Shown: positions 7,404-14,130 of the stretch, piece by piece | Position numbering within the stretch: position 1 is the stretch's first letter | Layout of the letters: the number at the start of each line of letters is the position of its first letter | Origin: Actinospineispora spinosispora DSM 44797 | GTDB taxonomy: Bacteria; Actinomycetota; Actinomycetes; Mycobacteriales; Pseudonocardiaceae | Assembly (NCBI RefSeq): GCF_000429025.1 | Contig: NZ_AUBB01000035.1 | Location: forward strand, 19,621-83,620 | DNA length: 64,000 nucleotides | Direction of reading: 5' to 3' | Made by a program: the position numbers and the translations under genes | Notes under the pieces: model-generated | The model's database searches: none | Seen by the model: the letters and a program-made list of their open reading frames with translations, nothing else | Told to the model about the DNA's origin: nothing

Positions 7404-10289
7404 TCAGTGCGGGAGGCCCAGGGCTCGGGCTGCCAGTTGGGCCAGGTGGACGGGCTCGCGCTGGTCGGCCTGGCGCAGCTGGGTGCGGCAGCTGTAGCCG
7501 TCGGCCAGGACCGCCACCTCGTCGTCCGCTGCCCGGACCGCCGGTAGCAGGACGCGCTCGGCGCAGGCCATCGACACGTCGTAGTGGCCCTTCTCGAAGC
7601 CGAAGTTGCCGGCCAGACCGCAGCACCCGGAGTCGAGGACCTCGGCATCCACACCCAACGCGGCCAGTACCGACCGGTCCGCCTCGGCGCCCAGGTCGGC
7701 GTGCTGGTGGCAGTGGACCTGGACCAACGCGCGCAGGCCGGGGGTCGTGACCCGCGTGGCCAGCTCGTCGGTGTGCTTCGCGAGCACCTCGGCGAACGTG
7801 CGGACCGCGCCGGACAGCGCGGGTGTGCCCGGGTGGTCGGGCAGCAGCTCCGGCAGGTCGGCGCGCAGCGCGGCCGCGCAGCTCGGCTCGAGCGCCACGA
7901 TCGGCACCCCGGCCATCAGCCACGGCCGCAACGTGGTGAGCGTCCGGCGCAGCACCCGGCGCGCCGCGTCGAGCTGACCGGTGGAATGCCAGGTCAGCCC
8001 GCAGCACACGGGTCCGTCCGGCACCTCGACCTGGTAGCCGAGCGACTCCAGCACCGACACCGCCGCGCGGGCGATGTGCGGGTCGAAGTGGTCGGTGAAG
8101 GTGTCCGGCCACAGCACGATCCGCCCGTGCGGAGGGACCCGGGGCGACGGCGCGTACGGCGAGGGCACGTACGACGAGGAGAACGTGCGCTCGGCGAGCG
8201 GTGGGATGGATCGCTCCGGCGCGATGCCACCGAACCGCTTCGCCATCGACGCCAGCGCCGGACGCTGGGCGAGCGCGTTCAGCCGACGCGCCAGCCCGGG
8301 GACCCGCGCCACGAGCCGCAGCCAGCGCGGCAGCGCGCCCATCGAGTAGTGGGTCAGCGGACGGATCCGGTTGCGGAACCGCTGCGCGAGGAACTCGGTC
8401 TTGTAGGCGGCCATGTCCACCCCGACCGGGCAGTCGCGCTTGCAGCCCTTGCAGGACAGGCACAGGTCGAGCGCCTCGGCGACCTCGTCGGACTGCCAGC
8501 CGCCGGAGATCACCTCACCGTTCGCCATCTCGAACAGCAGCCGCGCCCGCCCTCGGGTCGAGTGCATCTCCTCGCCGGTCGCCCGGAAGCTCGGGCACAT
8601 GACGCCGCCGGACTCGCTGACGCAGCGCCCCACGCCGAGACACCGGCGGGTGGCCCTGGTGAAGCTGCCCCGGTCGTGCGCGAACGCCAGCTCCGGGGTG
8701 TCCCGCAGGGTCGGCATGCCGACGAAGATGCGCAGGTCGTCGTCCATCTTCGCGGGCCGGACGACGCGGCCGGGGTTCATCATGTCGTCCGGGTCCCAGA
8801 TGCCCTTGAACCGCTCGAACCCTTCGATGATCTCCTTCGGGTACATGCGGGGCAGCAGCTCGGAGCGCGCCTGGCCGTCGCCGTGCTCGCCGGACAGCGA
8901 GCCGCCGTGCGCGACGACGAGGTCGGCGCCGTCCTCCATGAACGCGCGGAAGTTGGCGATGCCGGCGCGGGTGAGCAGGTCGAAGTCGATGCGCACGTGC
9001 AGGCAGCCGTCGCCGAAGTGCCCGTAGTAGACGCCCTGGCGGCCGTGCTTGGCCAGCACCGCGTCGAACTCCCGCAGGTAGGCGCCGAACCGCTCGGGCG
9101 GGACCGCCGCGTCCTCCCAGCCGGGCCACGCCTCGCCGCCGTCCGGTGAGCGGGTGAGGATGCCCGCGCCGTCCTCACGGATGCGCCACAGTGCCTTCAT
9201 CGCGGCCGGGTCGCTCACCACGACGCTCGTGGCGCCGTACGGCTTCATCGCCTTGACCACGGCCTTCGCCGCCGCCTCCGCCTCGGCGCGGGTCTCACCG
9301 CCGGTCTCGACGTACAGCCAGCCGCCGCCATCGGGCAGCGCCTTGCTCGCCGTCTCGCCGGGGTGCTGCGCGCGCAGCGCCGCGATCAGCCCGGCGTCCA
9401 TGCCCTCGATCGTCAGCGGCTTGTGCTCGCGCACCACCATGACGTGGTCGGCGGCCAGGTAGGCGTCCGGGAAGCCGAGCACCGCGAGCGCCCGCGCGGC
9501 CGGTGACTCGACCAGCCGGACGGTCGCGCCGAGCACCGTGACGCAGGTGCCCTCGGTGCCGACGACGGCCTTGGCGAGGTCGAAGTCGCTGCCGGGGACG
9601 AGCTGGTCGAGGTTGTAGCCGGACACGCGACGGGTGAGATCGGGGAACGACCTGCGGACGTCGTCGGCCATCTGTTCGCCCAGCTCACGCAGCCGGTCTG
9701 GGATGGAACCACTCGCCGGGACCGCACCGTTCGTGCCGGCGGGCCCCAGGGTGAGCCGCTCGCCCCGGTAGGTCAGCACGTCGAGGGCGTGCACGTTGTC
9801 GACCGTCTTGCCCCAGGCCACCGAGTGCGACCCGCAGGCGTTGTTGCCGATCATCCCGCCGAGCGTGCAGCGGTTGTGCGTCGACGGGTCCGGGCCGAAG
9901 GTGAGACCGTGCGGTCGCGCGGCGTCCCGCAGGTTGTCCAGGATCAGCCCGGGCTGCACACGCGCGGTGTGCGCCTCGGGGTCGATCTCCAGGACCTTGT
10001 TCATGTGCTTGGTGAAGTCGAGGACCACCGCGGTGTTGACCGCCTGCCCGGCGATCGAGGTGCCCGCGCCCCGGGGGACCAGCGGAACCCCGTGTTCACG
10101 GCAGGTGGCAACGGCGGCCTCGACGTCGGCGGCGTCGCGCGGCGCGACCACGCCGATCGGGACGCGGCGGTAGTTCGAGGCGTCCGCCGACCACATGGCG
10201 CGGCTGGCGGCGTCGAAGCGGACCTCACCGGCGACGCTGGCTGACAGGTCCGCGCTCAGGGCACGGTGATCGGAATCAGGCAAGCTCAC
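7404..10289 (-). CDS. FAD-linked and Fe-S dehydrogenase, D-2-hydroxyglutarate dehydrogenase-like (YdiJ type)
   Basis: The 961-residue protein joins three modules. An FAD-binding PCMH domain covers about residues 20-260 (GVPLVPRGAGTSIAGQAVN; GGMIGNNACGSHS). The FAD-oxidase C domain follows, with GHFGDGCLHVRIDFD and SLSGEHGDGQARSEL. A GlpC-like tail then has ferredoxin cysteines (CLGVGRC...MCP; CLSCKGCKRDCP) and a CCG-type end (HCHQHAD; SGCCGLAGNFGFEKGHYDVS). This layout is that of E. coli YdiJ, a D-2-hydroxyglutarate dehydrogenase, and of some D-lactate dehydrogenases; D-2-hydroxyglutarate is preferred here because the same operon encodes an enzyme expected to make it. The start is the GTG at 10289; the upstream in-frame ATG at 10349 would be encoded by a palindromic repeat. 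Confidence 0.85.
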   Translation of the reverse strand: MSLPDSDHRALSADLSASVAGEVRFDAASRAMWSADASNYRRVPIGVVAPRDAADVEAAVATCREHGVPLVPRGAGTSIAGQAVNTAVVLDFTKHMNKVLEIDPEAHTARVQPGLILDNLRDAARPHGLTFGPDPSTHNRCTLGGMIGNNACGSHSVAWGKTVDNVHALDVLTYRGERLTLGPAGTNGAVPASGSIPDRLRELGEQMADDVRRSFPDLTRRVSGYNLDQLVPGSDFDLAKAVVGTEGTCVTVLGATVRLVESPAARALAVLGFPDAYLAADHVMVVREHKPLTIEGMDAGLIAALRAQHPGETASKALPDGGGWLYVETGGETRAEAEAAAKAVVKAMKPYGATSVVVSDPAAMKALWRIREDGAGILTRSPDGGEAWPGWEDAAVPPERFGAYLREFDAVLAKHGRQGVYYGHFGDGCLHVRIDFDLLTRAGIANFRAFMEDGADLVVAHGGSLSGEHGDGQARSELLPRMYPKEIIEGFERFKGIWDPDDMMNPGRVVRPAKMDDDLRIFVGMPTLRDTPELAFAHDRGSFTRATRRCLGVGRCVSESGGVMCPSFRATGEEMHSTRGRARLLFEMANGEVISGGWQSDEVAEALDLCLSCKGCKRDCPVGVDMAAYKTEFLAQRFRNRIRPLTHYSMGALPRWLRLVARVPGLARRLNALAQRPALASMAKRFGGIAPERSIPPLAERTFSSSYVPSPYAPSPRVPPHGRIVLWPDTFTDHFDPHIARAAVSVLESLGYQVEVPDGPVCCGLTWHSTGQLDAARRVLRRTLTTLRPWLMAGVPIVALEPSCAAALRADLPELLPDHPGTPALSGAVRTFAEVLAKHTDELATRVTTPGLRALVQVHCHQHADLGAEADRSVLAALGVDAEVLDSGCCGLAGNFGFEKGHYDVSMACAERVLLPAVRAADDEVAVLADGYSCRTQLRQADQREPVHLAQLAARALGLPH

Positions 10290-10309
10290 CTGCTCAGTGT
10301 GCGGGTTGC

Positions 10310-10357
10310 CCCCGTGAGTGATGTGGGCTGCCCCGGCAACCCACATCACTCACGGGG
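10310..10357. repeat. Short GTGAGTG-family palindrome containing a stop codon
   Basis: The 18-base arms starting CCCCGTGAGTGATGTGGG pair perfectly around a 12-base centre that itself can pair TGCC with GGCA. The TGA stop of the zinc-ribbon gene (10350-10352) lies in the arm. It sits between two genes of one operon, 21 bp upstream of the next start codon, so it could attenuate rather than end transcription. It shares only the terminal GTGAGTG/CACTCAC with the longer copies. Confidence 0.85.
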
Positions 10358-10862
10358 TAGTTGGCTTCTTCGGCGTCGCCGGCGGGGCGGGCGGCTCGGC
10401 GGCGGGTGCCGAGTGGCCGTGCCCGTGGCCGTGCCCATGACCGTGGCCGTGCCCATGACCGTGGCCGTGCCCCGTGGTGGGTGCGCCGGGCATCGGGTCG
10501 CCCGCCCGCAGCGGGGTGTCGTGGTAGCGGCCCTCGTGCGCCAGGATCGGACGCTGGTCACCCGCGATCTCCGGGTACTTCGCCTCGAGCCGCTGCCGGT
10601 TCTCCCACTGCCGCCGCAGCTGGCCGGTGTACTCGCGGTTGCCGTTGTACGTCCCGCGCCAGGTCTGCGGCATGCGGTCCATCGACAGCCCCGCCGAGCC
10701 GTTGCGATCCGCCTGCCCGCCCAGGCTGAACCCGGCCGGGATCTTGCGGGTCACGCCGCCGCACCCCGGGCACGCGGGCGCGTCGGCGTCGAACGACGTG
10801 AGCTGCTCGAACCGAAGACCACACGTGTCCTCGGTCGAGCAGCGGTACACATAGATCGGCAC
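10350..10862 (-). CDS. FmdB-type zinc ribbon protein with a Gly-His repeat
   Basis: The 170-residue protein begins MPIYVYRC and carries paired cysteines near residues 8-14 (CSTEDTC) and 32-35 (CPGC), as in the FmdB/CxxC regulatory zinc-ribbon family. A middle region with WRGTYNGNREYTGQLRRQWEN is not recognised. Near residue 133 a run of about ten Gly-His dipeptides follows, encoded by imperfect 12-base repeats (10415-10475), and the protein ends in a Pro/Ala tail. The histidine run should bind Ni, Zn, Cu or Fe. It lies 4 bp after the iron-dependent transhydrogenase gene, so delivery or storage of its metal is possible; that is inference. Confidence 0.75.
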   Translation of the reverse strand: MPIYVYRCSTEDTCGLRFEQLTSFDADAPACPGCGGVTRKIPAGFSLGGQADRNGSAGLSMDRMPQTWRGTYNGNREYTGQLRRQWENRQRLEAKYPEIAGDQRPILAHEGRYHDTPLRAGDPMPGAPTTGHGHGHGHGHGHGHGHGHGHSAPAAEPPAPPATPKKPTTP

Positions 10863-10866
10863 GGGC

Positions 10867-12156
10867 CTACCAGTTCTCGATGGACTTGGTCAGGATGTCG
10901 GCGATGTCCTCTTCGGTGGGCGTCTTCGGGCAGGTGGCCAACAGCCGCTGCTGTTTCATCGTGCCGGGCACCAGGTCCGGCACGTCCGCCTCGGTGTAGC
11001 CGACGCCGCCGATTCCGTTCGGGATGTCGATGTCCCGCATCAGCTGGATCAGCACCGAGGGCAGCTGCTCGCTCGGGTCGTTGTGCTTGTCCGCGTCCGG
11101 CGCCATGAGCGCCGCGGCCCGCAGGTGCCGCTCCGGCGCACTGGCGAAGGAGAACCGGAACGCCTCCGGCGCGGTCAGCGACACCGACTGGCCGTGCGGC
11201 ACCATCGGCTCGTCCGGCGGGTAGCCCGCCGGGATGTAGTCCTTGACCATGCCGGCGATCGGGTAGGCGTTGGCGTGCGGGATGTGCACGCCCGAGTTGC
11301 CGAAGCCCATGCCGGCGAACGTCGCGGCCATCATCATGTCCGAGCGGGCCTCGACGTTGTCCGACCCTTCGTGCACCGCCTTGCGGAACGACTGGGCCAG
11401 CAGCGCCATGGCCTTCTCGCACCACAGGTCCGACACCGGGTTCGAGCCGCAGTAGGTGACCCGCTCCTCGGGCTTCTTACGGTCGAACGTCGTGTAGTAC
11501 CGCGCCGTGTAGCTCTCCACCGCATGGCACACGATGTCCATCCCGGACGCGGCGGTGACCTGCGGCGACAGTGTCATGGTCAGCAGCGGGTCGATGACCG
11601 CGAGGGTCGGGCGCAACCGCCAGTGGCTGATCCCGGTCTTGACCTTCATCGACAGGATGTCCAGCACGCACATCGCGGTGGACTCCGAACCGGTACCGGC
11701 CGTGGTGGGGACCGCGATGAGCGGCTTGAGCTGCCCGTCCGGGATCCGCGCGTTGCCGATCGGCTTGTTGATGTAGTCCATGAGCTCGCCGGAGCTGCTG
11801 GTCAGCAGGTTGATCGCCTTCGCGGTGTCGATCGCGGACCCGCCGCCGACCGCGACGAAGCCGTCCCAGTCACCCTGCGCCCTCGCGTACTCGACGGCCT
11901 TGTTCATCGAGTCGTCGGTCGGCTCGACGTGCACCCCGTCGAAGATCTCCGACTCGATCTTGTACCGACGCAGGTTGTCCGCGATGCGCTGCGGCGCGCC
12001 GAGCGCGTTGACCCCGGAGTCGGTCACGATCAGCACACGCCGGACACCGTGGCCGGCCATCTCGAAACCGATCTCGTCGGAGGCACCGGCACCGAACTTC
12101 AGCGGCGGAGCGCCCCAGGTGAAGATCGTCTCCTCGGTGAGCTCGACGCCGGTCAT
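10867..12156 (-). CDS. Hydroxyacid-oxoacid transhydrogenase (iron-type alcohol dehydrogenase family)
   Basis: The 429-residue protein is an iron-containing alcohol dehydrogenase with the nucleotide motif VGGGSAIDTAKA (about residue 104), VPTTAGTGSEST and the metal histidines in MDIVCHAVES and GNSGVHIPHANAYP. Its length and the insert YYTTFDRKKPEERVTY resemble mammalian ADHFE1. ADHFE1 oxidises 4-hydroxybutyrate to succinate semialdehyde while reducing 2-oxoglutarate to D-2-hydroxyglutarate, with bound NAD and no free cofactor. The start ATG overlaps the stop of the lactonase gene (ATGA), so the two are coupled. The neighbouring YdiJ-like dehydrogenase could re-oxidise the D-2-hydroxyglutarate. 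A plain alcohol dehydrogenase is the alternative. Confidence 0.8.
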   Translation of the reverse strand: MTGVELTEETIFTWGAPPLKFGAGASDEIGFEMAGHGVRRVLIVTDSGVNALGAPQRIADNLRRYKIESEIFDGVHVEPTDDSMNKAVEYARAQGDWDGFVAVGGGSAIDTAKAINLLTSSSGELMDYINKPIGNARIPDGQLKPLIAVPTTAGTGSESTAMCVLDILSMKVKTGISHWRLRPTLAVIDPLLTMTLSPQVTAASGMDIVCHAVESYTARYYTTFDRKKPEERVTYCGSNPVSDLWCEKAMALLAQSFRKAVHEGSDNVEARSDMMMAATFAGMGFGNSGVHIPHANAYPIAGMVKDYIPAGYPPDEPMVPHGQSVSLTAPEAFRFSFASAPERHLRAAALMAPDADKHNDPSEQLPSVLIQLMRDIDIPNGIGGVGYTEADVPDLVPGTMKQQRLLATCPKTPTEEDIADILTKSIENW

Positions 12157-12965
12157 GTGTAGGAGCCCTCCGGAGCGACCCTCAGCTGATGGATCTGGTC
12201 GGCGTCGTGACCGAACACCATCGTCGCGTCGGTCTGCTCCTGGATACCACGCAGCTTCTCGACCGAGGCGTAGAACTGCTCCATGTTGTTGACGATCGCG
12301 GCGGGCGTCGCGGGCGGGCCGTAGCTCTCCCCCATGTACACCGCGTCGGATGTGAAGATCATCGTGCCGCTGTCCGGCAGGTCGACCTGCATGGACATGC
12401 AGCCGACGGTGTGGCCGGGGGTCTCCAGCAGCGTCACGCCGGGCAGGAACTCGGTGTCCCCGGAGACCGTCTCGAACTGCAGACCCTCGTAGTCGGTCTT
12501 CAGGTGCGCGCCGGTGAACAGGCCCTCGAAGCCGAACGCGAAGTCCTTCTCCCGCTCGTGGCACACGAGCTTGGCGTTCGTGTTCTTGAACATCTGGGCG
12601 TTGCCGGCGTGGTCGAAGTGCAGGTGGGAGAGGACCACGTAGTCGATCTCGTCGAGCCCGACGCCCATCTGGTTGAGCCGGGAGTCGAGGTACTCGTCGT
12701 CGGACACGTTGTCGTACGGGAAGAAGTCCTGCAGGCCGGTGGGTTCCCAGCGCTGTTCCCAGTCACGCGGGCAGCTGGTGTCCCACAGCAGCTTGCCCTC
12801 GTCGGTCTCGACCAGGACGCAGTGCGTGGGCACGTCCACCCACGGCGCCGGTGCGTCCTTGTGGTTGCGGTCGGTGATGGAGCGGCCGGGCTTGAGGAGG
12901 AGCCAGGTCAGGTCGGCAGTCATCGCTCCGCAGGGGATGACGCTCACCTTGTTCGCCGTCGCCAT
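12153..12965 (-). CDS. Metallo-beta-lactamase-fold lactonase (AttM/BlcC-like)
   Basis: The 270-residue protein has the dinuclear zinc motif SHLHFDHAGN (His114, His116, Asp118, His119), then TPGHTVGC, TSDAVYMGE and FGHDADQ, in the spacing of the AttM/AiiA lactonase group. BlcC (AttM) of Agrobacterium opens gamma-butyrolactone to 4-hydroxybutyrate as well as acyl-homoserine lactones. Because the next gene should oxidise 4-hydroxybutyrate, a gamma-butyrolactone-type substrate is the leading guess. The start ATG at 12965 has an AAGGGA ribosome binding site; a longer frame would run through the operator at 13010-13028. Signal-lactone degradation is the alternative role. Confidence 0.8.
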   Translation of the reverse strand: MATANKVSVIPCGAMTADLTWLLLKPGRSITDRNHKDAPAPWVDVPTHCVLVETDEGKLLWDTSCPRDWEQRWEPTGLQDFFPYDNVSDDEYLDSRLNQMGVGLDEIDYVVLSHLHFDHAGNAQMFKNTNAKLVCHEREKDFAFGFEGLFTGAHLKTDYEGLQFETVSGDTEFLPGVTLLETPGHTVGCMSMQVDLPDSGTMIFTSDAVYMGESYGPPATPAAIVNNMEQFYASVEKLRGIQEQTDATMVFGHDADQIHQLRVAPEGSYT

Positions 12966-13009
12966 GGTGGGTCCCTTCGACACTGAGGGGTGCGGCACGT
13001 CACAAAACA

Positions 13010-13028
13010 GTGGCATGCCACATGCCAC
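13010..13028. promoter_or_regulatory. Candidate GntR (FCD) operator before the lactonase gene
   Basis: The site reads GTGGCATGCCACATGCCAC and contains the palindrome TGGCATGCCA. It lies 45 bp upstream of the lactonase start and just after the regulator's stop codon. Seventeen of 19 bases match the site at 13755-13773 in front of the regulator gene, which suggests one protein binds both. Confidence 0.65.
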
Positions 13029-13046
13029 CCGTCAATGCACGTTCAA

Positions 13047-13745
13047 CTATGAGACGGTCCAGCCGAGGTCGACGTCGAAGGTCCCGTTCTCAGCTCCCGC
13101 TTCCTGCGTGACCAGCAGCTGCGCGGTGTGCAGGATGTGCGCGCGCATCGCCTGCGCGGCACCCTCGACGTCCCGGTCCTCGACCCGCTCCAGCACCACC
13201 CGGTGCTCCGCGACGATGACCTGCAGCGAACGGGACCGGTGCGCGGTCGACACCCCGCGCCGCAGGACCATGTCGCGCAGCCCGTCCACGTACTCGGCCA
13301 GCCTGCTGTTGCCGGACGCGGCGATCAGGACCCGGTGGAACCGGCGGTCGTGCTCCCACATGCGGTACTCGTCGTCGGCCGCCGCCGCCTTCTCCATCGC
13401 GGCGAAGACCTGCCGCAGCTCGCGCAGGGTCGCGGGCTTCAGCAGCTGCACCGCCCTGCGGGTCGCGGGCACCTCCAGCAGCAGCCGCAGCGCGAACACT
13501 TCCTCCAGGTCGTGCAGCGAGGTCTGCAGGATGCGGACACCCCGGTTGCGCTCGAACCGCACCATGCCCTGCTGAGCCAGTTTGATCAGCGCTTCCCGGA
13601 CCGGGGTGCGGGAGACCCCTAGCTGACCTGCCAGAGTGTGCACCGAGTGCAGTGTCCCCGGAGGCAGCTCGCCGGTGATGACGGCCGCGCGCAACGCATC
13701 CAGCACCTGGGCGTTGACGGTGGCGGTCGGTCGAACCTGCCTCAC
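13047..13745 (-). CDS. GntR family transcriptional regulator, FCD (FadR) subfamily
   Basis: The 232-residue protein has an N-terminal winged helix-turn-helix (about residues 10-70; HTLAGQLGVSRTPVREALIKL) and an all-helical FCD ligand domain. FCD domains usually bind a metal-chelated carboxylate through an Asp and three His; candidates are in DRRFHRVLIAAS, VAEHRVVLE and RAHILHTAQLL. The start is taken as GTG 13745, giving normal family length and leaving the operator at 13755-13773 immediately upstream; longer versions would encode that operator. It lies 81 bp before the lactonase gene on the same strand and probably represses the catabolic operon until a hydroxyacid such as 4-hydroxybutyrate binds. 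Confidence 0.88.
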   Translation of the reverse strand: MRQVRPTATVNAQVLDALRAAVITGELPPGTLHSVHTLAGQLGVSRTPVREALIKLAQQGMVRFERNRGVRILQTSLHDLEEVFALRLLLEVPATRRAVQLLKPATLRELRQVFAAMEKAAAADDEYRMWEHDRRFHRVLIAASGNSRLAEYVDGLRDMVLRRGVSTAHRSRSLQVIVAEHRVVLERVEDRDVEGAAQAMRAHILHTAQLLVTQEAGAENGTFDVDLGWTVS

Positions 13746-13754
13746 CGGCCGAGA

Positions 13755-13773
13755 GTGGCACGCCACATGCCAG
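13755..13773. promoter_or_regulatory. Candidate GntR autoregulatory operator
   Basis: GTGGCACGCCACATGCCAG lies 9 bp upstream of the regulator's GTG start and matches 17 of 19 bases of the site at 13010-13028. Its position would block transcription of the regulator itself. Confidence 0.6.
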
Positions 13774-13802
13774 CGGTCAACGGGCTCGACACCCCCGTCG
13801 AG

Positions 13803-13854
13803 TGACACGCCAGACGCCTCGAACGAGTGACAATCCACACGTCTGGCGGTGTCA
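13803..13854. promoter_or_regulatory. Inverted repeat upstream of the GntR gene
   Basis: TGACACGCCAGACG (13803-13816) and CGTCTGGCGGTGTCA (13840-13854) form inverted arms with one extra base on the right and a 23-base spacer. It may be a second regulator site or a hairpin. No protein is assigned. Confidence 0.4.
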
Positions 13855-13859
13855 TGTGG

Positions 13860-14130
13860 CTAGCGGGACGTGCGTGGCAATTCAGTACACTAGAAACAGT
13901 TGTTCACGTTTCGATCACGATGTGATTGCGAGCACACCGCTCTGACCTCGGCAAACAGTTGCTAATGCAAGGTTGAATTTCACACATGTAATTCAAATGG
14001 CCTAGCGCCTGAGCATCTGCTTCACTGATCGCGACTTTTTTGTGACGCTCGCAATGGGAATGTCCCAGTATCGGCTTGGTGAATTGGTCGTTAAGGCCTA
14101 CGAAGAGTCGTACTGCCCATCAAGGGGCGT
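13860..14130 (+). other. Intergenic promoter region with a CRP-like site
   Basis: This gene-free stretch is much richer in A+T than its neighbours and lies before the PH/SNase-like gene. It contains TGTGATTGCGAGCACA (13921-13936), one base off the TGTGA-N6-TCACA site of CRP-type regulators, and two copies of AACAGTTG some 60 bp apart. No open frame or RNA gene was recognised. Confidence 0.4.

Noticed and set aside
10290..10349. Upstream ATG that would extend the flavo/Fe-S dehydrogenase by 20 residues
   Set aside because: The added codons are those of a perfect palindrome (10310-10357), and family homology begins after GTG 10289.
13746..13838. Longer GntR regulator start at 13838
   Set aside because: It would make the putative operator at 13755-13773 coding and exceed the usual family length.
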